Notes: generated from the sequence alone by a model not told the origin. A stretch of 64,000 nucleotides of DNA from Aequorivita sp. UBA3180 (GCA_002364215.1 DEXQ01000002.1:115406-179405), one strand, 5' to 3'; numbered from the stretch's first letter, positions 8,097 to 16,997 are shown. Program-made: numbers and translations.

Positions 8097-10612
8097 TATT
8101 TTTTCTTGGCCGTGGCTTTTTTCTTAGTTGTTGTTTTCTTTTTGGCGGCTGTTTTTTTCTTCGGACTTTTTTTATCCAGCAAATCCTTAGCTTCCTCCAA
8201 TGTTATTTTATCGGCTTCGGTTCCTTTAGGCAATTCTACTTTTGTTTTGCCTTTAATTAAATTGAAACGCCCCCAACGCGCTTTTTCTATTCTAATTTTT
8301 TCTTCGGGCCATTCGTTGATTAACTTATCAATTTCCTTTTGTTTTTTGTCCTCAATAAGTTCTTTTACATCTTCTTTTGAAAGATTGTCAAAATCATACT
8401 TTTTGTTCACGTTAATGAACATATTGTTCCATTTTATGAAAGGGCCAAAACGACCCACGCCTTTTTGAACTGGCAGATCCTCATACATATATATAGGAGC
8501 ATCGGCTTTTTTCTTTTCCTCAATTAATTCTTTTGCAAAAGCCATATCCACATCCAGCGGATCCATTCCTTTTGGAAGCGAAATAAAGGTTTTCCCGAAG
8601 CGTACATACGGGCCAAAACGGCCATTGTTCACCTCAACTTCTTCCTTTTCATAAATGCCCAAAGTCTTCGGAAGTTTGAAAAGATCCATCACCTCTTCAA
8701 AAGTAACCAAGTGCAATTGTTGGTCTGGACGAAGGCTGGCGAATTTTTTCTCTTCGTCATCCGGTGCACCAATCTGCGCCATGGGTCCGTATTTACCGAG
8801 GCGCACCAATACGGTTTTTCCAGTTTCGGGGTCTTCGCCTAAAATTCGTTCGCCACTTTCGCGATCCGCATTTTCTTCAACGTGTTCCACGCGCGGATGG
8901 AACTTTCCGTAGAAATCCTTCATCATCTTCGTCCACTCCTCTTTTCCTTCGGCAATGTCGTCAAAATCCTGCTCCACCTTGGCCGTGAAATTGTAATCGA
9001 GAATATTTTCAAAATGTTCCACCAAAAAGTCGTTCACGATCATTCCGATATCTGTGGGCACCAACTTCCCTTTGTCCGAACCAACAGTTTCGGTCAAGGT
9101 TTTATCTTTTATGTTTTGCTTTTGAAGCGTCAATTGAAGATACTTTCGCTCCACACCTTCCACAGTTCCTTTCTCCACATAATTTCTGCTGATAATGGTA
9201 GAAATAGTCGGCGCATAAGTTGAAGGTCGGCCAATGCCGAGTTCTTCCAATTGTTTTACCAGCGAAGCCTCAGTAAAACGGTACGGCGGACGCGTAAAAC
9301 GTTCCGTCGCAGTGATATAATTATTTTCGAGCGAGTCACCATTTTTCATATTTGGCAACATGCCTTCCTGCTCTTCTTCCTCAAAATCGGTTCCTTCCAA
9401 ATACACTTTTAGGAAACCGTCAAACTTTATCATTTCACCATTTGCAGTGAAATTTTCCGAAACTTTTTCTTTGGAAAGCACGTCAATTTTCACATTGGTA
9501 CGTTCCAATTGCGCATCGCTCATTTGCGAAGCCAAGGTTCGTTTCCAAATTAAATCGTACAAACGCGCCTGATCGTGGTCGCCAGAAATACTGTGCTGGG
9601 TCATATCCGTCGGGCGGATGGCCTCGTGTGCTTCCTGCGCTCCCTTGCTTTTTCCCTTGTAATCGCGGGGTTTGCTGTATTCCTTTCCGTAGGAAGAAAT
9701 AATTTCCTTTTGCGCCGCATTTTTTGCGTCGTTGCTAAGGTTTACGCTGTCGGTACGCATATAGGTAATCGATCCGGCCTCGTACAAGCGTTGCGCGATG
9801 GTCATCGTTTTTCCAACCGAAAAATACAATTTCCGGGCTGCTTCCTGCTGTAAGGTCGAAGTGGTAAAAGGTGCCGCTGGGCTTTTACTGGCGGGCTTTT
9901 TTGTTAAATCTGAAATTTTATAGGAAGCTCCCAAATTCTTCCGAAGAAACTCGCGCGCCTCTTCTTCCGTATCAAAATTCTTTGGAAGTTTCGCCTTGAA
10001 CTTGCTGCCTTCAAGCGTTGTAAATTCGGCATCGATTCTATAGGAACCTACGGGCGTAAAGGCTTCAATCTCGCGCTCGCGCTCCACGATCAACCGAACG
10101 GCAACCGACTGAACGCGTCCTGCGGAAAGTCCACCTTTCACTTTTTTCCAAAGTACGGGCGATAGCTCATACCCAACCAAACGGTCCAAAACGCGTCTGG
10201 CCTGTTGGGCATTTACCAAATTATAATCAATTTGGCGTGGATTTTCAATTGCCTTTAAAATAGCAGACTTTGTAATTTCGTGAAAAACAATACGTTTGGT
10301 TTTGTCTTTATCAAGTTTCAGTTCTTCGGCCAAATGCCAGGCAATTGCCTCTCCTTCTCGGTCCTCATCACTCGCCAACCAAACCATATCGGCTTTTTTG
10401 GAAAGCGACTTTAGTTCTGTGACCAACTTCTTTTTGTCGCTGCTCACTATATATTTAGGTGTAAAATCCCCTTCCACGTCCACGCCCAATTCCTTGGATG
10501 GAAGATCTGCAATGTGCCCGAAACTGGAGGAAACCTTGAAATCTTTCCCTAGAAATTTTTCAATGGTTTTTGCTTTTGCCGGGGACTCAACGATCACTAA
10601 ATTCTTTGCCAT
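8096..10612 (-). CDS. topA: DNA topoisomerase I
   Basis: An 838-residue type IA topoisomerase that relaxes negative supercoils. The Toprim domain has VESPAKAKTIEKFLG with Glu9 and the acidic set SDEDREGEAIAWH at 81-93. The active-site Tyr is Tyr284 in SITYMRTDSVNLS. The C-terminal third has several topoisomerase C-terminal repeats (GRFGPYVRFGKTFISLPKG, GRFGPFIKWNNMFINV, ARWGRFNLIKGKTKVELP) in place of the Cys4 zinc fingers of E. coli TopA. It ends in a Lys-rich tail of KKK and T/A blocks, probably for DNA contact. Such tails are common in Bacteroidota. The stop overlaps the start of the arginase-fold gene. Confidence 0.97.
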   Translation of the reverse strand: MAKNLVIVESPAKAKTIEKFLGKDFKVSSSFGHIADLPSKELGVDVEGDFTPKYIVSSDKKKLVTELKSLSKKADMVWLASDEDREGEAIAWHLAEELKLDKDKTKRIVFHEITKSAILKAIENPRQIDYNLVNAQQARRVLDRLVGYELSPVLWKKVKGGLSAGRVQSVAVRLIVEREREIEAFTPVGSYRIDAEFTTLEGSKFKAKLPKNFDTEEEAREFLRKNLGASYKISDLTKKPASKSPAAPFTTSTLQQEAARKLYFSVGKTMTIAQRLYEAGSITYMRTDSVNLSNDAKNAAQKEIISSYGKEYSKPRDYKGKSKGAQEAHEAIRPTDMTQHSISGDHDQARLYDLIWKRTLASQMSDAQLERTNVKIDVLSKEKVSENFTANGEMIKFDGFLKVYLEGTDFEEEEQEGMLPNMKNGDSLENNYITATERFTRPPYRFTEASLVKQLEELGIGRPSTYAPTISTIISRNYVEKGTVEGVERKYLQLTLQKQNIKDKTLTETVGSDKGKLVPTDIGMIVNDFLVEHFENILDYNFTAKVEQDFDDIAEGKEEWTKMMKDFYGKFHPRVEHVEENADRESGERILGEDPETGKTVLVRLGKYGPMAQIGAPDDEEKKFASLRPDQQLHLVTFEEVMDLFKLPKTLGIYEKEEVEVNNGRFGPYVRFGKTFISLPKGMDPLDVDMAFAKELIEEKKKADAPIYMYEDLPVQKGVGRFGPFIKWNNMFINVNKKYDFDNLSKEDVKELIEDKKQKEIDKLINEWPEEKIRIEKARWGRFNLIKGKTKVELPKGTEADKITLEEAKDLLDKKSPKKKTAAKKKTTTKKKATAKKK

Positions 10613-10632
10613 ATACTTATTTGTTATGCGTA

Positions 10633-10661
10633 CAAAAGTATATGAATTTTTTAATACGCAA
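10633..10661 (-). promoter_or_regulatory. Promoter for topA
   Basis: On the minus strand TACTTTTG (10633-10640) is a perfect TAnnTTTG -7 element, with TTG (10659-10661) 18 nt upstream as a possible -33. It lies 20 nt before the topA ATG at 10612. Confidence 0.6.
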
Positions 10662-10753
10662 TTTTTGACACCTAAATTTAGTCAACTCTTAACATCGTAC
10701 TACCTTTAAATTATACTATTTTTAGAAGGCCTGAAAAAAGAAAAATTATTTTT

Positions 10754-11389
10754 ATGAATTTATATTCACCACAACCAATGGTTTTTGTGCGTAACATAGT
10801 TTTGTTTCTCTTCCTAATATTATTTCAAAATTGTAACCCCACCTATAAAGTTTTTAAAACGGAAACTTTTTCAAAAGAAAAAAATGTGAATTGCATTATT
10901 GAAATTCCAGCGGGAACGAGCAAAAAAATTGAGCTGGACAAAACCTCAAAGAAATTTGCAGTGGATGTTCACAATGGAAAAGAGCGCATAATAGAATACC
11001 TGCCCTATCCCGGAAATTATGGCTTTATTGCTTCCACTTATTCTAATCCCGATGAGGGTGGCGATGGGGACCCGTTGGATGTTTTGGTGCTTTGCGAATC
11101 TTTAAAAACTGGGACTATATTAGAAACAAAACCCATTGCAATGCTCCGCCTTTTGGACAATGGAGAAGAAGATTTTAAGGTAATCTGTATCCCCTCAGAT
11201 AGAAAACTGCAAACAGTTTCTGCGGAAACATTTACTGAATTTTCAGAAAAATATCTCAGCGCAATTGAAATTATTGAAATGTGGTTTATAAATTATAATC
11301 CTTCAGATCGTGTAAAAATCATAGGATGGAGCGACGAGAAAGAAGCCCTATTAGAGATTCAAAAACTTTCAATTCCTTTAAAAAATTAA
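10754..11389 (+). CDS. ppa: Inorganic pyrophosphatase, probable lipoprotein
   Basis: A 211-residue family I (soluble type) inorganic pyrophosphatase, which hydrolyses diphosphate to two phosphates. Family marks are EIPAGTSKKIELDK near 50-63, YPGNYGFI at 85-92 and the signature DGDPLDV at 104-110 with its Mg-binding Asp residues. Unlike textbook cytoplasmic enzymes it begins with a hydrophobic signal ending ILFQNC, so it may be exported and lipid-anchored at Cys27; the Gln-Asn before Cys is not a classical lipobox. The start could be ATG 10754 or ATG 10778 (MVFVRNIVLF), and the shorter form gives the better signal peptide. It is divergent from topA. The terminal C-rich part of some lipoprotein PPases is absent. 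Confidence 0.85.
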   Translation: MNLYSPQPMVFVRNIVLFLFLILFQNCNPTYKVFKTETFSKEKNVNCIIEIPAGTSKKIELDKTSKKFAVDVHNGKERIIEYLPYPGNYGFIASTYSNPDEGGDGDPLDVLVLCESLKTGTILETKPIAMLRLLDNGEEDFKVICIPSDRKLQTVSAETFTEFSEKYLSAIEIIEMWFINYNPSDRVKIIGWSDEKEALLEIQKLSIPLKN

Positions 11390-11424
11390 GTGGTTTTGTG
11401 ATATTTCGAAAATAAATCTGCCAC

Positions 11425-11456
11425 TTTGACAGCGTGACAAATTAATAGTATCTTTG
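11425..11456 (+). promoter_or_regulatory. Promoter for miaB (TTTG-N20-TATCTTTG)
   Basis: TTTG at 11425-11428 and TATCTTTG at 11449-11456 are 20 nt apart, an exact fit to the Bacteroidota housekeeping promoter. The miaB ATG lies 47 nt downstream. Confidence 0.8.
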
Positions 11457-11503
11457 CAAGTTCAGTGAAACCCCTTTTGAATTTGCATTGAACAAAGATT
11501 TTT

Positions 11504-12940
11504 ATGGATAAGATTATTGACGAAAAAACACAGGGAAACACGCTTACACTGGAAGCGCGAGATACCAATTCCAAAAAATTATATTTGGAAAGCTACGGCT
11601 GTGCTATGAATTTTAGCGATAGCGAAATAGTGGCTTCCATACTTGCCGACCAAGGATATAATACAACAAATTTACTGGAAGAAGCCGATCTGGTTTTGGT
11701 AAACACCTGCTCCATTCGTGATAAAGCCGAACAAACCGTCAGAAAACGACTTGAAAAATACAATGCCGTAAAACGAATAAACCCGAAAATGAAAGTCGGC
11801 GTTCTGGGCTGTATGGCCGAACGTTTAAAGGAAAAGTTTCTCGAAGAGGAAAAAATTGTCGATTTGGTTGTTGGGCCAGATGCTTACAAAGACATCCCGA
11901 ATTTGCTGAAAGAAGTTGAGGAAGGCCGCGATGCCGTAAACGTAATTCTTTCCAAAGAAGAAACCTATGGCGATATTTCACCCGTGCGTTTGGGCGGAAA
12001 CGGAATTACTGCTTTTGTAAGCATTACACGCGGTTGCGACAATATGTGTACGTTTTGTGTAGTGCCATTTACAAGAGGTCGTGAGCGAAGCCGTGACCCG
12101 CAAAGTATTTTACGCGAAGTGGATGATTTGGCTGAAAAAGGGTATAAAGAAATCACGCTGCTCGGTCAAAATGTTGATAGCTATTTATGGTACGGCGGCG
12201 GATTGAAAAAAGATTTCAAAAATGCATCGGAAATGCAACAGGCAACGGCCACCGATTTTGCACAGCTCTTGGATTTGGTTGCTACAGAACATCCCGAAAT
12301 GCGCATTCGCTTTTCAACCAGCAATCCGCAGGATATGCACGAAGAAGTATTGCATGTTGTGGCGAAACACGACAATATCTGCAATCACATTCACCTCCCG
12401 GTACAAAGCGGAAGTACGCGTATTTTAAAGGAAATGAATCGTCAGCATACCCGCGAGGAATATATGAAGTTGATTGACAGGATTTGGGAAATCATTCCCG
12501 GTTGTTCTATTTCGCAGGATATGATTATTGGTTTTCCAACGGAAACAGAGGAGGATCACGAAGACACGAAAAGCCTAATGGAATATGTGAAATATGGTTT
12601 TGGCTATATGTATAAATATTCCGAAAGACCTGGTACCATGGCTGCCCGAAAACTTGAAGATGATGTGCCAGAAGAAACAAAAAGCCGCAGGTTAACCGAG
12701 ATTGTTGACCTTCAGCAAAAACACAGTGCATTCCGAACGGCAGAATTTTTAGGAAAAACAGTAACTGTTTTAATAGAAAAGGAATCAAAAAAGAACAAAG
12801 ACGAATGGAGCGGAAGAACGGAACACAATAATGTTGCGGTATTTCCGAAGTCAACTTATAAACCTGGCGATTTTGTAAAAGTAAAAGTAACCGATTGTAC
12901 CACTGCAACGCTCATTGGCGAAGTAGTGGAGCATTCATGA
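11504..12940 (+). CDS. miaB: tRNA-2-methylthio-N6-dimethylallyladenosine synthase MiaB
   Basis: A 478-residue radical-SAM methylthiotransferase that adds a methylthio group to i6A37 of tRNAs reading UNN codons. The N-terminal domain holds the auxiliary cluster ligands Cys33 (SYGCAMN), Cys69 (VNTCSIR) and Cys103 (LGCMAER). The radical-SAM cluster ligands are Cys178, Cys182 and Cys185 in RGCDNMCTFCVVPFTRGRE. A TRAM domain ends the protein (GKTVTVLIEKESKKNKDEWS region). The NTCSIRDKAE and GRERSR stretches are MiaB-type, not RimO- or MtaB-type. A good promoter precedes it, and the next gene starts 11 nt after the stop. Confidence 0.96.
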   Translation: MDKIIDEKTQGNTLTLEARDTNSKKLYLESYGCAMNFSDSEIVASILADQGYNTTNLLEEADLVLVNTCSIRDKAEQTVRKRLEKYNAVKRINPKMKVGVLGCMAERLKEKFLEEEKIVDLVVGPDAYKDIPNLLKEVEEGRDAVNVILSKEETYGDISPVRLGGNGITAFVSITRGCDNMCTFCVVPFTRGRERSRDPQSILREVDDLAEKGYKEITLLGQNVDSYLWYGGGLKKDFKNASEMQQATATDFAQLLDLVATEHPEMRIRFSTSNPQDMHEEVLHVVAKHDNICNHIHLPVQSGSTRILKEMNRQHTREEYMKLIDRIWEIIPGCSISQDMIIGFPTETEEDHEDTKSLMEYVKYGFGYMYKYSERPGTMAARKLEDDVPEETKSRRLTEIVDLQQKHSAFRTAEFLGKTVTVLIEKESKKNKDEWSGRTEHNNVAVFPKSTYKPGDFVKVKVTDCTTATLIGEVVEHS

Positions 12941-12951
12941 ACCAATAAATT

Positions 12952-13821
12952 ATGAAACGTATTCTATTTCTTTTTACAGCAAGTCTATTGTTTTTGGCGT
13001 GTTCTAATGACGATAATAACGGTTCAGAAAACCCACAAGAACTGAAAATCAAAAAATATACAAGCATCTCTTTTGATGCTAACGGAACTCCAAATGGAGA
13101 AATGGTTGAGTATTTTTTTGATGAAAACGGCAAAAAAACAAAAGACCATATTATTGACGCCTTTTACGACTATTTCTGGGAGTATGCCTACAACGATTTT
13201 GGGCAAATTACAAGAAAAGCCCACAATCACTTGAATTACCCTGTTGATTTTGTTGAAAACTACTATTATGACCAAAACAGCAGGCCCTGGGTAGTTTTTA
13301 GGGATTGGGACGCAGATGGAATTGATATGGATTCCATAAGCTTTAGCTATCAACCGCAACAGATCAACGTGCAATGGTTTACCCCGACACAAGAACGAAC
13401 AGAATTTTATTATAATACTACAGATGTACTAACCGCAGTAAAACATATAGGTGACCTGGGAATCGTTAGCGATGAAATCATCACTTATGATAGTACTCTG
13501 AACATCACCAACCTTAACCTTACCACAGATTATTTTAATTTGGAAATAAACCATACGTATGAATATGACGTAAAAATAAATCCATTCTACGAAGAGTTTC
13601 ATAACTACCCCTTCAACACTTATTATTATGGGTATCTTTTCGACCATTCATTATTTATATCGCCGAGCAATGCCACGAAAATAACCCGAACAGGGACTGA
13701 TACTTCGGAAAATTATGTTTTGGAAATTACATTTCAGTATAACGATTCCGATTATCCCATAAGCTCCGAAACAAAAAAGGATGGTGTTTTATTTTCGAGA
13801 GCAACCTACGAATATTATTAA
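12952..13821 (+). CDS. Hypothetical lipoprotein with repeat-rich Tyr/Asp sequence
   Basis: A 289-residue protein with a clear lipoprotein signal, Cys17 in LLFLACSNDDNN. The mature part starts with a Asn/Asp/Ser-rich linker. It continues with repeated short beta-hairpin-like units such as YFFDENGKKTKD, YAYNDFGQITRKA and EYYYDQNSRP, which recall RHS/YD-type repeats but are too few to assign. There is no enzyme motif. SNDD-type residues after the Cys suggest surface or outer-membrane placement, as in other Bacteroidota lipoproteins. It lies 11 nt after miaB and 36 nt before the sigma-54 activator; it looks like an added gene in an otherwise housekeeping string. Function unknown. Confidence 0.75.
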   Translation: MKRILFLFTASLLFLACSNDDNNGSENPQELKIKKYTSISFDANGTPNGEMVEYFFDENGKKTKDHIIDAFYDYFWEYAYNDFGQITRKAHNHLNYPVDFVENYYYDQNSRPWVVFRDWDADGIDMDSISFSYQPQQINVQWFTPTQERTEFYYNTTDVLTAVKHIGDLGIVSDEIITYDSTLNITNLNLTTDYFNLEINHTYEYDVKINPFYEEFHNYPFNTYYYGYLFDHSLFISPSNATKITRTGTDTSENYVLEITFQYNDSDYPISSETKKDGVLFSRATYEYY

Positions 13822-13857
13822 TTAAAATTTAGTTCCCGCACTTTGCTGGGATAAAAT

Positions 13858-15135
13858 ATGGAAAGCATACAAGCAACAAAACAACGATTCGGAATAATAG
13901 GCAACGACCCAAAACTAAACCGCGCCGTGGAAAAAGCAATTCAGGTTGCTCCAACGGACATTTCGGTATTGGTAACTGGCGAAAGCGGCGTTGGTAAAGA
14001 AAGCATCCCGAAAATAATACATTCGCTTTCGCACAGAAAGCACGGAAAATATATAGCCGTAAATTGCGGTGCAATTCCCGAAGGAACTATAGACAGTGAA
14101 CTTTTTGGTCATGAAAAAGGATCGTTTACGGGCGCAACGGCAACCCGAAGTGGTTATTTTGAAGTAGCCGATGGCGGAACCATCTTCCTCGATGAGGTTG
14201 GCGAATTGCCACTTCCAACACAGGTTCGTTTGCTTCGCGTTTTGGAAAATGGCGAATTTTTAAAGGTAGGTTCTTCTGTGGCTCAAAAAACCGATGTGCG
14301 CATTGTGGCTGCAACCAATGTGAAAATGGCAGATGCCATTCAAAAAGGAAAATTCCGCGAAGACCTTTATTATAGGTTGAGTACTGTGGAAATAAATTTG
14401 CCGCCACTTCGCGAACGGCAGGAAGATATCCATTTGCTTTTCAGAAAATTTTCGGCAGATTTTGCGCAGAAATATAAAATGCCAACAATCAGATTGACAG
14501 ACCAGGCAACTGATTTATTGTTGAAATACCGCTGGAGTGGAAACATCCGCCAGTTGCGGAATGTAGCTGAACAGATTTCGGTTTTGGAGCAGAACCGTGA
14601 AATTTCATACGAAACCCTGAAACATTATTTACCCGATATGGGCAGCAACCTGCCCGCAGTGGTAAATTCAAAAAAATCTGAAAGTGATTTCAGTAGCGAA
14701 CGCGAGATTCTTTACAAAGTGCTTTTTGACATGAAACGCGATGTGAACGATCTCAAAAAACTTACATTGGAATTGATGAAAAGCGGCAACGCGGCAAAGG
14801 TGAAAGAGGAAAACTCATCACTCATCAATAAAATTTATTCCGAAGAAAACGAAGCCGAAGAGGAATTGGCTTCCATAATTGAAGAAGAGACAAACGGAGC
14901 ACAAACCGATGTCGAGGTTTTCAGTATTCCGGAACACGCTTCCGAACAGCGTAAAGACAAATACGAATACGCTGAGGAAATTGAGGAAGAAGAAAACCTT
15001 TCCCTTCAGCAAAAGGAATTGGAACTTATCAAGAAATCGCTCGAAAAATACAACGGAAAACGTAAGGATGCTGCAGATGAGCTAGGCATTTCAGAAAGAA
15101 CTTTATATAGAAAGATTAAGCAATACGATTTATGA
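13858..15135 (+). CDS. Sigma-54-dependent transcriptional activator without sensor domain
   Basis: A 425-residue enhancer-binding protein. The AAA+ domain starts almost at the N terminus: Walker A GESGVGKE at 41-48, the sigma-54 contact loop GSFTGA at 88-93 (Ser in place of the usual Ala of GAFTGA) and Walker B GGTIFLDE at 106-113, then RLLRVLENGEF and an arginine-finger region. A charged Glu-rich linker (about 250-380) leads to a Fis-type helix-turn-helix at about 383-425 (AADELGISERTLYRKIK). There is no receiver, GAF or PAS domain, so its activity must be set by level, partner proteins or the linker. The stop overlaps the lptE-like start (ATGA). A sigma-54-type promoter before groES downstream is a candidate target. 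Confidence 0.93.
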   Translation: MESIQATKQRFGIIGNDPKLNRAVEKAIQVAPTDISVLVTGESGVGKESIPKIIHSLSHRKHGKYIAVNCGAIPEGTIDSELFGHEKGSFTGATATRSGYFEVADGGTIFLDEVGELPLPTQVRLLRVLENGEFLKVGSSVAQKTDVRIVAATNVKMADAIQKGKFREDLYYRLSTVEINLPPLRERQEDIHLLFRKFSADFAQKYKMPTIRLTDQATDLLLKYRWSGNIRQLRNVAEQISVLEQNREISYETLKHYLPDMGSNLPAVVNSKKSESDFSSEREILYKVLFDMKRDVNDLKKLTLELMKSGNAAKVKEENSSLINKIYSEENEAEEELASIIEEETNGAQTDVEVFSIPEHASEQRKDKYEYAEEIEEEENLSLQQKELELIKKSLEKYNGKRKDAADELGISERTLYRKIKQYDL

Positions 15136-15680
15136 AAAATTTTCGATTTACGATTTTAGATTTTAGATTTGCTACTGCATCGAAGCTTTCCCTTTTGTTT
15201 TTATTGTTGGTTTCTTTACACAGTTGTGGGCCGTACTCATTTACTGGGGCCGATATAAATTACAGCACCACCAAAACGGTGCAGGTTAATTATTTTCAAA
15301 ACAATGCTCCGATCGTAGAGCCTGGCATCGCTAGAGATTTTACACAAAAACTGCAGGATTTACTGCTGAACCAAACTAGTTTGGATCTTGTGAACAGTAA
15401 TGGCGATTTGGTTTACGAAGGTGAAATAACACAATATTATATTGCGCCAATTACCGCCACGGCAAATAGTACTGCCGCGCAAAACAGATTGACCATTGCC
15501 GTAAATGTTCGGTTTTACAACACCAAAGATCCGCTGAAGGATTTTGAACAGCCCTTTAGTTTTTATTACGATTATCCAGGAACAACACAATTAACCGGTT
15601 CAGCACTAGACGCTGCCGTTGATATTATTTTTGAACGGTTGACGCAGGATGTTTTTAACAAATCACTTGCAAATTGGTAA
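15132..15680 (+). CDS. lptE: LptE-like LPS assembly lipoprotein
   Basis: A 182-residue lipoprotein with Cys32 in LLLVSLHSCGPYSFTG; the CG-YSFTG start of the mature protein is typical of Bacteroidota LptE family members. The body (VQVNYFQNNAPIVEPGIARD, then beta strands and a C-terminal helix IIFERLTQDVFNKSLANW) fits the LptE fold, which plugs the LptD barrel in the outer membrane. The first 16 residues are unusual: they are encoded by a simple repeat (GATTTTA units, about 15143-15172), so they may be a recent N-terminal extension before the signal peptide. It overlaps the activator stop by 4 nt. Confidence 0.85.
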   Translation: MKNFRFTILDFRFATASKLSLLFLLLVSLHSCGPYSFTGADINYSTTKTVQVNYFQNNAPIVEPGIARDFTQKLQDLLLNQTSLDLVNSNGDLVYEGEITQYYIAPITATANSTAAQNRLTIAVNVRFYNTKDPLKDFEQPFSFYYDYPGTTQLTGSALDAAVDIIFERLTQDVFNKSLANW

Positions 15681-15690
15681 GTTTTATAAT

Positions 15691-15717
15691 TGTCACCCTG
15701 AGCGCAGTTGAAGGGTT
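15691..15717. repeat. Dispersed repeat, intergenic partial copy
   Basis: TGTCACCCTGAGCGCAGTTG followed by AAGGGTT shares the core TGAGCGnAGnnGAA with the in-gene copies at 25764-25810, 27661-27707 and 30972-30998. It lies between the lptE-like gene and the TPR gene. Confidence 0.5.
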
Positions 15718-15729
15718 AAACTTTGAACT

Positions 15730-16647
15730 TTGAACTTTGAAAACTTTACATATTTACTCGCCAACCCACAGAAAATAACTTCTGAGGATTTAGCGGCGTT
15801 GGAATCAACAATTCAAAAATATCCATATTTCCAAAGCGCGCGCGCACTTCAATTAAAAGGTTTGAAAAACCAGGGGAGTTATCTTTACAACGATGCCTTA
15901 AAGCTTACAGCCGCCCACACTACTGATCGCGATATTTTGTTTGAATATATTACTTCAGAAAAATTTATTCAGAATGAAATTTCGCAAACCATTCTGCAGC
16001 ACGATGCTTCCGTAGAAGAAATAAAGGTAATTTCCGAAAATGTTTCAGAACAGATAAGCCTTGAAATAGATATGCAAATTAAGGCCGAAATGCAGAAAGC
16101 CGAGAATATCTTAAACCCAGAACTTTTTCAAAGGAAGGTAGAATCGGTGAGCAATTTGGTTGAAAAGGTAGATGACAAGCCTGATGCTAAAGATAAAGCT
16201 GAAGAAATACTACAAGCTGACAAACCTCTTGAATTTACCAAAAACGATACTCACTCTTTTTCAGAATGGTTAAAGCTTACAAAAGCAAAACCTATTGAGC
16301 GCAATGAAGACAGGCCAGACAAGAAAGATGATGAAACCCAAAATGAAGATAGGGAGCGAAAATTTGAATTGATAGACAAGTTTATCCAAGAGCGCCCAAA
16401 AATAATTCCTTCGGAAATAGAAAATAAACCCCAAAAAGAAGGAAAAAACAATCTTGCAAAACCTTATACCCAAGCCGCCGATTCACTAATGACGGAGACT
16501 TTGGCTAAAGTGTATTTGCAACAAAAGAACTACAAAAAAGCAATTCAAGCATATAAAATATTAATTTTGAAAAATCCCGAAAAAAGTGGTTTCTTTGCAG
16601 ACCAAATTCGGGCAATAGAAAAATTGATTAATTCAGAACAATCATGA
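15730..16647 (+). CDS. TPR-containing protein, TTG start
   Basis: A 305-residue cytoplasmic protein. The N-terminal part has the conserved pattern IQKYPYFQSARALQLKGLKN and AAHTTDRDILFEYITSE seen in a Bacteroidota family that lies beside secG. A long charged, disordered middle (about 140-235, rich in Lys/Glu/Asp) follows. A C-terminal TPR pair reads ETLAKVYLQQKNYKKAIQAY and KNPEKSGFFADQIR. No ATG precedes the conserved part; a TTG at 15730, formed by an AACTTTG tandem repeat, is the only sensible start, and a stop codon lies just upstream in frame. It overlaps secG by 4 nt (ATGA). The role is unknown; TPRs suggest protein binding. Confidence 0.8.
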   Translation: MNFENFTYLLANPQKITSEDLAALESTIQKYPYFQSARALQLKGLKNQGSYLYNDALKLTAAHTTDRDILFEYITSEKFIQNEISQTILQHDASVEEIKVISENVSEQISLEIDMQIKAEMQKAENILNPELFQRKVESVSNLVEKVDDKPDAKDKAEEILQADKPLEFTKNDTHSFSEWLKLTKAKPIERNEDRPDKKDDETQNEDRERKFELIDKFIQERPKIIPSEIENKPQKEGKNNLAKPYTQAADSLMTETLAKVYLQQKNYKKAIQAYKILILKNPEKSGFFADQIRAIEKLINSEQS

Positions 16648-16976
16648 GTACTTTTACAATATTTTTAATTTTGATAATGATAGTGGCCTTTTTATTGGTC
16701 GTAGTTATAATGGTTCAAAACCCTAAAGGTGGTGGGCTTTCATCGTCGTTTGGCGGAGGCGGTGGCGCACAGATTGGTGGTGTTCAAAAAACGAGTGACT
16801 TTTTAGATAAAAGTACTTGGACACTTGCCACGATTATGTTGGCGCTTATCTTGTTTTCCAACGTTTTCATTATGGGAAACCGTAATTTGGAATCCAAAAC
16901 TTTTGATGACAGCGCTGTTCCTGCTGTTCCAACCACACAAACTCCGGCACCAACTGCTCCAGAAACTACAAACTAA
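16644..16976 (+). CDS. secG: Preprotein translocase subunit SecG
   Basis: A 110-residue inner-membrane protein of the SecYEG channel. Two transmembrane helices flank the conserved cytoplasmic loop: helix 1 about residues 3-23 (IFLILIMIVAFLLVVVIMVQ), then NPKGGGLSSSFGGGG, then helix 2 in TWTLATIMLALILFSNVFI. The Pro/Thr/Ala-rich C-terminal tail is common in Bacteroidota SecG. It overlaps the TPR gene by 4 nt and ends 22 nt before an intrinsic terminator. In many relatives groES-groEL follows directly; here a 5-kb island intervenes. Confidence 0.95.
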   Translation: MSTFTIFLILIMIVAFLLVVVIMVQNPKGGGLSSSFGGGGGAQIGGVQKTSDFLDKSTWTLATIMLALILFSNVFIMGNRNLESKTFDDSAVPAVPTTQTPAPTAPETTN

Positions 16977-16997
16977 AATTTAGTTTTAAAATATTTT

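Noticed and set aside
12064..12095. GAGCGAAGCCG in miaB as a repeat copy.
   Set aside because: It encodes the conserved GRERSRDP motif of MiaB and is explained by the protein.
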